Assembly (NCBI GenBank): GCA_903900975.1 | Contig: CAIUPE010000086.1 | Coordinates: 1 to 46,358 of the forward strand | DNA from: an uncultured Hyphomicrobiales bacterium | GTDB taxonomy: Bacteria > Pseudomonadota > Alphaproteobacteria > Rhizobiales > Beijerinckiaceae | Length of the DNA stretch: 46,358 nt | Direction: 5' to 3' | Shown here: one piece after another, positions 7,911 to 16,760 of the stretch | Numbering within the stretch: position 1 is the first letter of the stretch | Layout: every line of letters starts with the position of its first letter | Notes under the pieces: model-generated | Database searches by the model: none | Told to the model about the DNA's origin: nothing | The model's input: the letters and a program-made list of their open reading frames with translations, nothing else | Translations under genes and position numbers: made by a program

Positions 7911-9041
7911 GTGGCAATGTCGATGCATCAGGGCGGTGAAAAGATGGCCATAGCGCCCGAACTCTCCATTATCGTGCCGGTTTTCAACGAGGCCGCCAAT
8001 GTCGGCCCGCTGGTAACGCTTGTCGCCGCCGCTTTGGAAGATGATGCTTGGGAACTTATTTTTGTCGACGATAATTCGCCCGATGGCACAGCCGATCGTG
8101 TGAAGGCGATTGCGGCAACAGATCCGCGCGTGCGGTGCATCCGCCGTGTCGGACGGCGTGGTCTTTCGGGGGCATCCATTGAAGGGATGTTGTCATCGAG
8201 CGCGCGTTATGTCGCGGTGATGGATGGTGATTTGCAGCATGATGAACGCGTGCTGGTGCGGATGTTGGCGTTGATCCGTGGGCAAGGCACTGACTTGGTC
8301 ATCGCCACGCGAGAACGCGATGGCAACGCCATCACCGGCCTTTCGGGCCAGCGCTCGCTCGTGAGTGATTTCGGCCGGTTTTTGTCGCGCTTGGTGATCA
8401 AAGCGGATGTGAAAGACCCGATGAGCGGCTTTTTCATGGTGCGCCGCGAGGTGGTGGAAGCCGCTGCGCCAAAATTGGCAACCGAAGGCTTTAAAATCCT
8501 GGCCGATCTTCTGGCCACCACCGATCGTCCGCTGGTGATCCGCGAAACACCCTATGTGTTTCGCGAACGTCAGCACGGCGAGAGCAAGCTCGATGCAAGG
8601 GTGGCGTTCGATTATCTGGGCTTTTTGTTGCATCATTTGACCGGCCGTCTGGTGCCGGTACGCTTTTTCCTGTTCGGGCTTGTGGGCGCATCTGGCGTTG
8701 TGGTTCACCTCGGCGTGTTGAAAACCGTTTTGGCGATGTTGCCAGCCTTCGGCTTCGATATCGCGCAGACCAGCGCTACGTTTGTGGCGATGTTCAGCAA
8801 TTTTCTGCTGAACAATGGCCTAACCTATCGTGATCGCCGCCTTGTGGGTTGGTCGCTCGTCCCGGGGTTTCTGATTTTTGCGCTGAGCTGCAGCGTTGGT
8901 GTCATCGCCAATGTAGGGCTGGCGCGGATTATCTTTTCTGAGGGCCAGCAATGGTGGGTCGCTGGCCTAGCAGGAGCGTTGACGGGGGCGGTGTTTAATT
9001 ATGTCACCAGCGGCCTCTTGGTCTGGCGCAAGAAGTCTTAA
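7911..9041 (+). CDS. Polyprenol-phosphate glycosyltransferase fused to a GtrA-like membrane domain
   Basis: N-terminal family 2 glycosyltransferase (about residues 15-235) resembling dolichol-phosphate mannosyltransferase: LSIIVPVFNEAANV, VDDNSPDGT, MDGDLQHDE as the metal-binding acidic motif, and RERQHGESKL. The C-terminal 130 residues form about four membrane helices of the GtrA type, which is thought to help flip lipid-linked sugars. It probably attaches a sugar to polyprenyl phosphate at the inner membrane for envelope decoration. The start is uncertain: GTG 7911 has AAGG nearby, while ATG 7917 and ATG 7944 are alternatives. The stop shares the sequence TTAA with the stop of the convergent next gene. 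Confidence 0.88.
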   Translation: MAMSMHQGGEKMAIAPELSIIVPVFNEAANVGPLVTLVAAALEDDAWELIFVDDNSPDGTADRVKAIAATDPRVRCIRRVGRRGLSGASIEGMLSSSARYVAVMDGDLQHDERVLVRMLALIRGQGTDLVIATRERDGNAITGLSGQRSLVSDFGRFLSRLVIKADVKDPMSGFFMVRREVVEAAAPKLATEGFKILADLLATTDRPLVIRETPYVFRERQHGESKLDARVAFDYLGFLLHHLTGRLVPVRFFLFGLVGASGVVVHLGVLKTVLAMLPAFGFDIAQTSATFVAMFSNFLLNNGLTYRDRRLVGWSLVPGFLIFALSCSVGVIANVGLARIIFSEGQQWWVAGLAGALTGAVFNYVTSGLLVWRKKS

Positions 9042-10627
9042 ACGGTTGCCACAAATTGATCGGCGTTTGCTCGGTCCCAAAGATGATGCAAATGGCTCTC
9101 TAAGGCACCCGATAACAAGGATTTATCGGCTAATACGGGATATAGCTCGGCGAAATTGCGGGTTTCGGTCGGGCTAATCCGACGGTGCAGCTGCGTCGAA
9201 CGCAAATCGGCCGGATGAAGCATGCCAGCAGCACCAATGACTTCGGCAAGTGCGTGAAGCGTATTGGCGTGGAAATTGGCCACGCGTTCGGCTTTGGTGG
9301 GAACGATCAACGCGCGTTGACGGAGCTTGTCTTGCGTCGCAACGCCGACCGGACATTGATCGGTATGACAGCTTTGGGATTGGATGCACCCGATGGCAAA
9401 CATAAAGCCCCGTGCGGCATTGCACCAATCCGCCCCCAACGCCATTACGCGTACCATATCGAAGGCCGAGGTAATTTTCCCGGCAGCACCGATTTTGATC
9501 TGGTCGCGAAGGCCTAAGCCGGTCAGCGTCGAATGGACGAAATTAAGCCCGTCGCGTAGGGGCATGCCGACATGATCAGTAAATTCAAGCGGCGCGGCGC
9601 CCGTGCCGCCCTCTGCCCCATCCACAACGATAAAATCGGGCGTAATGCCGGTTTCAACCATCGCTTTGCCAATGGCCATGAATTCGGCGCGATCGCCAAT
9701 ACAGAGTTTGAAGCCAATAGGCTTGCCAAGAGAAAGGCGGCGGAGTTCAGCAATAAATGCGATCAAGCCGCGGGGGGTCGAGAAAGCGGGGTGGGATGCG
9801 GGCGAGACGCAATCTTGCCCGATCTGCACACCGCGTGCTTCAGCAATTTCTGCGGTAACTTTGGCACCCGGCAACACCCCGCCATGACCGGGTTTGGCGC
9901 CTTGGCTAAGCTTGATTTCGATCATTTTGATCTGCGGATCGCGGGCTTGGGCAGAAAATTTCTCGGCCGAGAAACTTCCATCTTCATTGCGGCAGCCGAA
10001 ATATCCGGAGCCTAATTCCCAGATTAGATCGCCGCCGAATTCGCGGTGATGGATCGAGATGCTGCCTTCGCCGGTGTCATGCGCAAAGCCACCAAGTTTA
10101 GCGCCTTTATTGAGCGCTTTAATCGCGTTAGCGCTTAAAGCCCCAAAGCTCATCGCCGATATATTGAACACAGAAGCCGAATATGGCTGTGTGCAGGCGG
10201 GCCCGCCTATGTTCACGCGAAAGGTTGATGGATTGGGATGTTTCGGGGCGAGCGAATGGGCCAGCCATTCGAAACCAGGCTCATAAACGTCGAGCGTGGT
10301 TCCAAAAGGCCGTTTGTCGAGCCGTTGTTTGGCGCGCTGATAGACGATCGACCGCTTATTGCGGCTGAAAGGTGTTCCATCGGTATCGCTCTCGATAAAA
10401 TATTGCCGCATTTCTTTGCGGGTGCTCTCCAGAAAAAACCGGACGAGGCCAATAATCGGATAATTTCGTAAAATACTGTGCTTCGTTTGCAGCAGATTAT
10501 AGACGCCGACCAATGAAAGGGCCGTACACACCCAAAAGGCCAAGGCGAAGACAGGGTGAACGGTATAATAAACCAGACAAAGGATGGCCGCAGCTACAAA
10601 AAGAAAAAACGTCGTGAAACGGATCAT
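9038..10627 (-). CDS. FMN-binding glutamate-synthase-like membrane-anchored protein
   Basis: A 529-residue protein with one or two N-terminal membrane helices (FTTFFLFVAAAILCLVYY and the following hydrophobic stretch). A GltB-type FMN-binding TIM barrel follows. Recognisable parts are FNISAMSFGALSANAIKALN, SQGAKPGHGG, DGAEGGTGAAPLEFTDHVG and the cysteine-bearing CIQSQSCHTDQCPVGVATQ, which resembles the 3Fe-4S site of glutamate synthase. It lacks the glutaminase domain, so the physiological reaction is not known. ATG 10627 is chosen because AAGG lies seven bases upstream; the frame is open to 10687. It ends with a 4-bp overlap against the convergent glycosyltransferase gene. Confidence 0.87.
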   Translation of the reverse strand: MIRFTTFFLFVAAAILCLVYYTVHPVFALAFWVCTALSLVGVYNLLQTKHSILRNYPIIGLVRFFLESTRKEMRQYFIESDTDGTPFSRNKRSIVYQRAKQRLDKRPFGTTLDVYEPGFEWLAHSLAPKHPNPSTFRVNIGGPACTQPYSASVFNISAMSFGALSANAIKALNKGAKLGGFAHDTGEGSISIHHREFGGDLIWELGSGYFGCRNEDGSFSAEKFSAQARDPQIKMIEIKLSQGAKPGHGGVLPGAKVTAEIAEARGVQIGQDCVSPASHPAFSTPRGLIAFIAELRRLSLGKPIGFKLCIGDRAEFMAIGKAMVETGITPDFIVVDGAEGGTGAAPLEFTDHVGMPLRDGLNFVHSTLTGLGLRDQIKIGAAGKITSAFDMVRVMALGADWCNAARGFMFAIGCIQSQSCHTDQCPVGVATQDKLRQRALIVPTKAERVANFHANTLHALAEVIGAAGMLHPADLRSTQLHRRISPTETRNFAELYPVLADKSLLSGALESHLHHLWDRANADQFVATV

Positions 10628-10739
10628 AGGACTACCTTTTTCCAAAGCCTTTAAACGGCATCTTCGCCATTGCGCATCAAAGCGCAAGGCTTACCGTTCG
10701 TCTCTCCCATTCGTCTCTTATGCGTGTAACGGTCGGATG

Positions 10740-11561
10740 TCAGTCGATCACGAAATCGCTCGGCTTCCAAGCTGGTTTTGGATATTTTGGATCCATCTCG
10801 ACCAATGTTTCATGGACAATACCGGCAATCACCGCGTTTCTTGCCCATTTATGATCGGAGGGAATGACATGCCAAGGCGCTGAAGAGGTTGAACAACGCT
10901 CCAACATCACCTCATAAGCCTTCATAAACTCTTTCCAGTTATGACGGTCCTCAAGGTCGGCGGGTTGGAATTTCCAATGTTTATCGGCGTGATCCAACCG
11001 CTCCTGTAACCTCAACCCTTGCTCGCCTTTTGAAATATGCAGCATAAATTTGAGAATGATCGTGCCATTCTCAACCAGCATTTTTTCAAACCCATTGATC
11101 TGGTCGTAGCGCCGTTCAATATCGCTGCTTGCGGCCAATTTATGAACTTTCGCGACCAATACATCCTCGTAATGCGAGCGATTGAAAATCGCGATGGTTC
11201 CTTTTTTGGGGGCAGCCAGATGCGCTCGCCATAAAAAATCATGTTGAATTTCATCACCACTTGGCTGACGAAACGGTGTGACGGTGACGCCCATCGGCCC
11301 AGTAGCGTTGAAAACACCGCGGACGGTCCCATCCTTACCGCTCGTATCCATGCCCTGCAAAACGATAAGCAAGCTTCGCTTGTTTTCAGCATAGAGCCGA
11401 TCTTGCATCACATTGATTGCTTCGACCGCTTTCGCCAAAAAGGCCTTGGCTTCGTCGCCATTACCGACACGGCTCGTGTCCTTTGGATCAATGGTGGTCA
11501 AATCGACGGATTGACCGGATTTGACGCGAAAGGCATGAGAGCGGTCATGATCAACAGACAT
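10740..11561 (-). CDS. ppk2: Polyphosphate kinase 2 family protein
   Basis: Transfers phosphate between polyphosphate and nucleotides. The 273-residue protein has the PPK2 Walker A motif QGMDTSGKDG (about residues 69-78) and the lid/Walker B region NRSHYEDVLV (about 128). The FRQPSGDEIQHDFLWRAH segment is typical of polyphosphate:nucleotide phosphotransferases. A single-domain length fits class I or III, and the preferred nucleotide (ADP or AMP) cannot be read from the sequence. It lies between a glutamate-synthase-like gene and a flavin monooxygenase gene on the same strand, with no obvious functional link. Confidence 0.94.
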   Translation of the reverse strand: MSVDHDRSHAFRVKSGQSVDLTTIDPKDTSRVGNGDEAKAFLAKAVEAINVMQDRLYAENKRSLLIVLQGMDTSGKDGTVRGVFNATGPMGVTVTPFRQPSGDEIQHDFLWRAHLAAPKKGTIAIFNRSHYEDVLVAKVHKLAASSDIERRYDQINGFEKMLVENGTIILKFMLHISKGEQGLRLQERLDHADKHWKFQPADLEDRHNWKEFMKAYEVMLERCSTSSAPWHVIPSDHKWARNAVIAGIVHETLVEMDPKYPKPAWKPSDFVID

Positions 11562-11603
11562 TCAGCGGGCTCCATCTGGTTATCATTCCGGCAGGTATCA
11601 GGG

Positions 11604-12785
11604 TCATTGATCAGCTCGCCAGCCGTAGATCCAGCCGTAGCGCTCGGCGATCGTCATGCGGGACATTGCTAGGTCGCGTGCCAAGGATAACGGCCATCCG
11701 AGATGATAGATATCCCCGTTCTGGCGTGCTGCCGCCTGAACTTTGGCGCTGCGGGCTTTTCGCTGCTGTTCATACCGGCCAAACGCGCTTGCTGGATCAT
11801 GGGGTCGGGTGCCAAGTTCAGAAGCCAAGACTTTGGCGTCTTCGATGGCCAACGCTCCGCCCTGTGCCAAAAAGGGTAAAACGGGATGGGCGGCGTCTCC
11901 CATTAGGGTAACCCTATTATGGGTCCAAACGGGGCGGGGTGGTCGGTCAAACAGCGACCAAATGGTCCAGTCGCCCACCGCCGCAATCGCTTCCTGGACG
12001 TGGGGATGCCATGCGGAAAAGCGCTTCATGATTTTTGATGCGTCTCCGTGGCGGGACCATCCCGGCTCGTTTTCCCGATCGGACGTGACGGCCACCAGAT
12101 TAATCAATTCACCGCCCCTGATCGGGTAATGGACCAAGTGTGCTCCGCGTCCAAGCCATAATCCGGTTTCATCGGCAGCGAGGCTTCGAGGCCAGTCGTG
12201 TCGGGAGACGACACCGCGCCAGGCAATATGACGATGAAATTCAGGTCTCGTCCGGTCGCCCATTAGGCCCGCGACATTGGACCATAATCCGTCGGCGCCA
12301 ACGAGCGCTTTGCCAGTAACCGTTTCTACAGTTGAGGCGGATTCGCAATCGATCGCGACCCGATCAGCGCCATTTTCGCGGATGGCTGATACGCTTCGCC
12401 CAAAGGCCAGACGGGCAAAATCGGATCCGCGCACCGCATCCAGCAGGATCATTTGCAAGTCGGCGCGATGGATCGTTAGATAAGGGGCTCCATACGTTGT
12501 CTGCATCGCCGCGCCCAGAGGCATCGAGGCGAGCACTCGACCCGACTTTGACGAGCGGATGGTTAGATTATTTGGGGTAGCCGCTGCCTTTAAGACAGCA
12601 TTTTCAAGGCCAAGCTCAATCAATATCCGTGATGCATTGGGGGATAGCTGAATACCCGCACCCACTTCATCAATGCGTGTCCGTTGTTCGACGACGATTG
12701 AGGCTTGCCCAGCGCGGGCCAGCGCCAGAGCCAGAGTCAACCCGCCAATACCGGCACCCGCAATTAGGATTGGAGTGTCGGGCAT
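11604..12785 (-). CDS. FAD-dependent aromatic-ring monooxygenase (salicylate hydroxylase-like)
   Basis: Group A flavoprotein monooxygenase of 393 residues. It has the N-terminal dinucleotide fold GAGIGGLTLALALARAG, the middle motif VGADGLWSNV and the FAD-binding GDAAHPVLPFLAQGGALAIED near residue 290 (cited in part). Such enzymes hydroxylate aromatic or quinone-like substrates with NAD(P)H; the substrate is not predictable here. It starts 12 bp after the small zinc-finger gene, so the two are probably co-transcribed. Confidence 0.9.
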   Translation of the reverse strand: MPDTPILIAGAGIGGLTLALALARAGQASIVVEQRTRIDEVGAGIQLSPNASRILIELGLENAVLKAAATPNNLTIRSSKSGRVLASMPLGAAMQTTYGAPYLTIHRADLQMILLDAVRGSDFARLAFGRSVSAIRENGADRVAIDCESASTVETVTGKALVGADGLWSNVAGLMGDRTRPEFHRHIAWRGVVSRHDWPRSLAADETGLWLGRGAHLVHYPIRGGELINLVAVTSDRENEPGWSRHGDASKIMKRFSAWHPHVQEAIAAVGDWTIWSLFDRPPRPVWTHNRVTLMGDAAHPVLPFLAQGGALAIEDAKVLASELGTRPHDPASAFGRYEQQRKARSAKVQAAARQNGDIYHLGWPLSLARDLAMSRMTIAERYGWIYGWRADQ

Positions 12786-12797
12786 CGCTCGTTACCG

Positions 12798-13043
12798 TTA
12801 AGCCGCTTGGTGCATCTCAAACACACAATCGGCGGGATCAGCTGCGCCATGAAGCGAAGCGTCATAGGTGAACAGGGTTGAACAATAAGGGCAAACCACT
12901 TCCGAATCCGAACCCATATCCAAAAAAATATGCGGATGATCGAAAGGAGGGCTTGCACCAACGCACTTGAATCGATGCGCTCCAATGCGAATGGAAGGAA
13001 CACCGGAGTCGTTTTTGAAATAGGGAATTGCGTGGTCGGCCAT
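12798..13043 (-). CDS. CHCC-type zinc-finger protein
   Basis: An 81-residue protein with the CHCC zinc finger related to the NDUFS6 accessory subunit of complex I. Likely ligands are Cys27, a histidine in FDHPH (36 or 38), and Cys51 and Cys54 in CPYC. Conserved pieces are VGASPPFDHPHIFLDMG and VVCPYCSTLF. ATG 13043 matches the usual MADHAIP-like start of the family; an upstream ATG at 13082 with GAGG is also possible. The role is probably in respiratory complex assembly or Fe-S biology, by family analogy. Confidence 0.87.
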   Translation of the reverse strand: MADHAIPYFKNDSGVPSIRIGAHRFKCVGASPPFDHPHIFLDMGSDSEVVCPYCSTLFTYDASLHGAADPADCVFEMHQAA

Positions 13044-13199
13044 TGGATTGCTCTCAGTCGATATCGAAGTTTTGCGAACCATAATGCCTCAGCGGCCGCA
13101 TGACCAGAGCCGATCCGCCTTTCTTCAGGCTTGGCTTGCGACAATACCGCCGCGCTTTTATGGTTCTTTATCGTAACACCTATTTTGTGAGCCGATTTC

Positions 13200-13964
13200 A
13201 TGCAATTTTTTATGTCTGGTGATGTCCGGATCGCGTTCGTTGATCTGCCTCCGATCGAACGAGAAATAGGCATTATCGTGTTGGTTCACGGATTTGCTTC
13301 GACCCACCGAATCAATTGGGTCGATACATCGTGGACAAAGCGATTGACCGAAACCGGCTTCAGGGTCGTAGCGCTTGATCATCGCGGCCATGGCCAAAGT
13401 GAAAAATTGTATGAATCCGAACAATATACCCCGATGGCTATGGCGGGTGACGTCATCGCCTTGATGGACCATCTCGGGATAAAACAGGCCGATATTATGG
13501 GGTACTCAATGGGCGGGCGGGTGACGGCCGTTTTAGCCTGTCGCTATCCTCTGCGCGTTCGTTCTGCACTGCTTGGAGGGCTCGGTATTCATCTCGTCGA
13601 GGGCAATGGTTTGCCCCCCGGCATTGCTGAGGCCTTGGAGGCCCCATCCCTTGACGATGTTCATGAACCCATTCCGCGGATGTTTCGTGCATTTGCGGAC
13701 CGAACAGGGAGTGACCGCAAAGCGCTCGCCGCCTGTATGCGGGGCTCTCGCCAAGGGGTAACGCGGGTCGATATCGCTGCCATATCTTTGCCTGTTCTCA
13801 TAGCGGTTGGAACCAAAGACGATATTGCGGGTGATCCTCATGCGCTGGCCGCCATCATTCCAGATGCGATTGCCTTTGATATTGTTGGTCGCGATCACAA
13901 CCTTGCCGTGGGCGATAAAACCCACAAGGATGCCGTGATGGCCTTTCTCGCGGCAAGGCCTTAA
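13200..13964 (+). CDS. Alpha/beta hydrolase
   Basis: A 254-residue cytoplasmic hydrolase. The oxyanion-hole motif is VHGFAST, the nucleophile elbow is GYSMGGR (Ser103) and the catalytic histidine is in GRDHNLAV near residue 236. There is an acidic residue in GTKDDIAGDP. HRGHGQSEK is typical of esterase/lipase-like members; the substrate is unknown. In many rhizobia such a hydrolase sits ahead of cysE, as here. A strong terminator follows directly, so it seems to be a single-gene unit. Confidence 0.92.
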   Translation: MQFFMSGDVRIAFVDLPPIEREIGIIVLVHGFASTHRINWVDTSWTKRLTETGFRVVALDHRGHGQSEKLYESEQYTPMAMAGDVIALMDHLGIKQADIMGYSMGGRVTAVLACRYPLRVRSALLGGLGIHLVEGNGLPPGIAEALEAPSLDDVHEPIPRMFRAFADRTGSDRKALAACMRGSRQGVTRVDIAAISLPVLIAVGTKDDIAGDPHALAAIIPDAIAFDIVGRDHNLAVGDKTHKDAVMAFLAARP

Positions 13965-14007
13965 CCGTCGCTTTTTGCAAGAATGCAAATGAAGCGACGG
14001 ATATTTT
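13965..14007 (+). terminator. Strong hairpin terminator after the alpha/beta hydrolase gene
   Basis: CCGTCGCTT and AAGCGACGG are perfect nine-base arms that begin immediately after the stop codon. Inside them TTGCA-AGAA-TGCAA can form a second stem. The structure is followed by ATATTTT. Confidence 0.8.
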
Positions 14008-14088
14008 GCGTTCAAACTTGCAAATTCACTCCTGTCTTCATAGCTATCAGGTTCAGCACGGCCAACCATTGGCGGGCAGGGGGATGAT

Positions 14089-14925
14089 ATGGGCACGATC
14101 GCTAGATTTGGAGTTTCAAACGCGAAGTCGGAAGCTGGGTCTGATCCGATCTGGACGCACATTCGCAGTGAAGCAGCCGATATTCTGGCGTCCGATGGGG
14201 ATCTTGGACCTTTTGTCCGGCAAAACGTCATTGATCAATCGTCGCTGGACTCGGCCATCATTGCGCGTTTGGCTTCCCGGTTGGATCACCCCGACGTCCC
14301 CCGCGCGACGATTGTCGAAATTTTTATGTCAATTGCCGCCTCTGATCCAAGCATCGGTGAAGGATTTCGTGCGGATTTGCTCGCGGTCGCTGATCGTGAC
14401 CCTGCCTGTGGCCGGTTAATCGAGCCGTTACTCTATTTCAAAGGGTTTCATGCGCTTCAAACGCATCGGATGGCCTTTGCCCTCAATCGGATGGGGCGGC
14501 GGGATCTGGCGCTCTATCTCCAAAGCCGGTCATCGGAAATATTCCAGACCGATATCAACCCCGAAGCGCGGATCGGACGAGGGGTGTTTCTGGACCACGC
14601 CACGGGGCTCGTGGTGGGACAAACGGCAATTGTCGAAGATAATGTCTCTATTTTGCAAGGGGTTACGCTGGGTGGTACCGGTAAAATGGGCGGCGATCGC
14701 CATCCCAAGATCCGGCAGGGCGTTTTGATTGGTGCGGGTGCAAAAATTCTCGGCAACATCGAGATCGGCCAATGTGCCCGAGTTGCGGCGGGTTCCGTTG
14801 TTTTGAAAGATGTGCCTCGGAATGTGACGGTCGCTGGCGTTCCTGCAAAGGTCGTGGGTGAGTCCGGTTGCGCCGAACCCGCGCGGACGATGGATCAAAT
14901 CTTGGCCGAAAAGGCAAATTTCTAA
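14089..14925 (+). CDS. cysE: Serine O-acetyltransferase
   Basis: Makes O-acetylserine from serine and acetyl-CoA, the entry to cysteine synthesis. The 278-residue protein has the alpha-helical N-terminal domain (DPIWTHIRSEA onwards) and a C-terminal left-handed beta-helix. The catalytic segment is FLDHATGLVVGQTAIVEDNV, with the hexapeptide series VTLGGTGKMGGDRHPKI after it. GGCAGGGGG precedes the ATG. DUF3126 and a gamma-carbonic-anhydrase-like gene follow on the same strand, a conserved alphaproteobacterial order. Confidence 0.96.
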   Translation: MGTIARFGVSNAKSEAGSDPIWTHIRSEAADILASDGDLGPFVRQNVIDQSSLDSAIIARLASRLDHPDVPRATIVEIFMSIAASDPSIGEGFRADLLAVADRDPACGRLIEPLLYFKGFHALQTHRMAFALNRMGRRDLALYLQSRSSEIFQTDINPEARIGRGVFLDHATGLVVGQTAIVEDNVSILQGVTLGGTGKMGGDRHPKIRQGVLIGAGAKILGNIEIGQCARVAAGSVVLKDVPRNVTVAGVPAKVVGESGCAEPARTMDQILAEKANF

Positions 14926-15018
14926 TCGCCTTACCAAAAGGGTTGCAGTTGTCTCCCGGTCGTGGCATCCGAATGGCCGCCCGAGAGTTCGGGTGTAGGC
15001 AATCATGGCAGGGACCCG

Positions 15019-15237
15019 ATGAACAAGGCCGAACTTCTTAAACTCCAGACCTATTTCCGCCGTTTGTTTGGCAACGCCAATATCAAAGTGGTTGCACGGC
15101 CGAAAAAGACAGATTCGGCTGAGGTGATGATCGGCGATGAATTTATTGGTATTCTTTCCTTGGATAACGAGGATGGCGACCGCTCTTTCGCCTTCACCAT
15201 GTCCATCCTGGATATCGATCTCGAAGATATCGATTGA
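15019..15237 (+). CDS. DUF3126 family protein
   Basis: A 72-residue protein beginning MNKAELLKLQTYFRRLFGN and containing VVARPKKTDSAEVMIGDEF, characteristic of DUF3126. This small family is found next to cysE in alphaproteobacteria and its function is unknown. Its acidic end (LDIDLEDID) and small size suggest a soluble accessory protein. ATG 15019 is chosen for its fit to the family start and the nearby GGCAGGG. Confidence 0.9.
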   Translation: MNKAELLKLQTYFRRLFGNANIKVVARPKKTDSAEVMIGDEFIGILSLDNEDGDRSFAFTMSILDIDLEDID

Positions 15238-15261
15238 GGCGTTAAGCCGGCGGATAGTTCC

Positions 15262-15792
15262 ATGGCGATCTATCGACTTGACCACCATTCTCCCGAGCTA
15301 CCGCCGCAAGACCGCTACTATATAGCGCCTGATGCCCACGTCATCGGAGATTGTCGATTGGGGCTCGATGCCAGCATCTGGTTTGGAGCGGTTCTGCGGG
15401 GCGATAACGAGCAGATCGCCGTCGGCGCCCGTACCAACATTCAGGAAGGTGCGTTGCTTCACACTGATCGCGGATTTCCGCTATCGGTGGGGGAGGATTG
15501 CACCGTCGGCCATCATGCTATTTTGCACGGCTGTAGCATCGGTGATGGCTCACTGATTGGCATGGGCGCGACGGTGTTGAATGGCGCGCGGATTGGGAGC
15601 CATTGCCTCGTTGGCGCCAATGCGCTGGTAACCGAGAACAAGGTATTTCCCGATTATTCGGTCATACTTGGCTCGCCCGCCAAAGTGGTCCGGGCCATGG
15701 ACGAGGAAGCGGCCGAGCGGCTTAGGAAATCAGCGGCTCATTATGTCGCCACTTGGCAAAGATTTGCCAAGGGCCTTCAAAAAATCGGCTGA
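15262..15792 (+). CDS. Gamma-carbonic-anhydrase-like hexapeptide protein
   Basis: A 176-residue left-handed beta-helix protein. It has the likely zinc ligands of the gamma-carbonic anhydrase family: His67 in LLHTDRG and His84/85 and His89 in VGHHAILHG. IWFGAVLRGDNEQIAVG and the repeated IG-I/V patterns define the helix. Many bacterial members lack measured carbonic anhydrase activity, so the reaction is provisional. It follows DUF3126 after 24 bp and is probably in the cysE transcript. Confidence 0.92.
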   Translation: MAIYRLDHHSPELPPQDRYYIAPDAHVIGDCRLGLDASIWFGAVLRGDNEQIAVGARTNIQEGALLHTDRGFPLSVGEDCTVGHHAILHGCSIGDGSLIGMGATVLNGARIGSHCLVGANALVTENKVFPDYSVILGSPAKVVRAMDEEAAERLRKSAAHYVATWQRFAKGLQKIG

Positions 15793-15916
15793 TTGACGCG
15801 ACCGTGCGTTGATCTTTGCCGCAAATCCATAACCGCTATCCGCATAGGATTGCCCACCATCGGCGTAGCCCTGCTAGGCTCATTATAAGAGCAATCGATT
15901 CGGGGGGGCGTTCGGA

Positions 15917-16690
15917 ATGGAAAAGGCAGAGGGAAAAAGGGTTTTGATAACAGCAGGCGGGTCAGGCATTGGTCGGGCGATGGCTGAAGCCTTTGCACAA
16001 GACGGTGCGCGGGTCTGGGTGACGGATGTGGATCCATCCGCATTAGGCACCATTGATCCGAAATGGCGGGCTAATCTGGTGGATGCGTCATCGGAACCGG
16101 AGATGACGGCCCTCTTTACCCAAATAAAAGCGGAGTGGGGCGGAATCGACGTCCTATGTGCCAATGCCGGCATTTCAGGGCCGACCGCACTGATTGAAGA
16201 TGTTACCCTCGAAAACTGGCGCCAATGCGTCGCCGTCAATTTGGAAGGAGCCTTTCTGGCGGCTAAATTGGCCACGCCGTTGATGAAGGCGCAGCGGCAA
16301 GGCTGCATGATCTTTACGTCGTCGACGGCCGGTCTGTTCGGTTATCCAAGTCGCTCGCCATATTCGGCGGCCAAATGGGGTATTATTGGCCTGATGAAAA
16401 CGGTCGCGATGGAATTGGGGCCCTTCGGCATACGGGCTAATGCGATTTGCCCGGGATCGGTTGAAGGCCCTAGGATGGAGCGCGTCTTGGCCAAAGAGGC
16501 CGCGCTTAAGGGCACGACACGCGATGTCATTTATGACGGATATGCCGCTGGCACTTCAATGCGAACCTTTGTCGAGGCCAAAGATATCGCGGCTATGGCG
16601 CTATTTATGGCGAGCGAAGGAGGGCGCTATCTTTCTGGCCAAGCGATTGCAGTGGATGGTCACACCGAAAACCCCGATCCCAAGGTCTGA
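15917..16690 (+). CDS. Short-chain dehydrogenase/reductase
   Basis: Classical SDR of 257 residues. It has the cofactor motif TAGGSGIGRAMAEAF, NAGISGP, and the catalytic Ser-Tyr-Lys within TSSTAGLFGYPSRSPYSAAK. WVTDVDPSA after the second strand, with an aspartate, suggests NAD(H) preference. The C-terminal SGQAIAVDGH is usual for the family. The substrate cannot be inferred from its neighbours. It converges on the giant GPR-like gene, 45 bp away. Confidence 0.93.
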   Translation: MEKAEGKRVLITAGGSGIGRAMAEAFAQDGARVWVTDVDPSALGTIDPKWRANLVDASSEPEMTALFTQIKAEWGGIDVLCANAGISGPTALIEDVTLENWRQCVAVNLEGAFLAAKLATPLMKAQRQGCMIFTSSTAGLFGYPSRSPYSAAKWGIIGLMKTVAMELGPFGIRANAICPGSVEGPRMERVLAKEAALKGTTRDVIYDGYAAGTSMRTFVEAKDIAAMALFMASEGGRYLSGQAIAVDGHTENPDPKV

Positions 16691-16730
16691 CGGCCTCATC
16701 AAGGAGCCGCCTAACCTTGATCATCATGAG

Positions 16731-16760
16731 CCATGTCAGCCAAAGCGGCGGCTGACATGG
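16731..16760. repeat. Perfect inverted repeat over the stop codon of the GPR-like gene
   Basis: CCATGTCAGCC and GGCTGACATGG are perfect 11-base arms around an eight-base loop. The TGA stop of the minus-strand gene (16738-16736) lies inside the left arm. There is no clear U-run on either side. It may be a transcript-end or stability hairpin between the convergent SDR and GPR-like genes. Confidence 0.6.

Noticed and set aside
14530-15288. 252-codon minus-strand frame opposite cysE and DUF3126
   Set aside because: The plus-strand genes have clear family motifs; the opposite frame does not.
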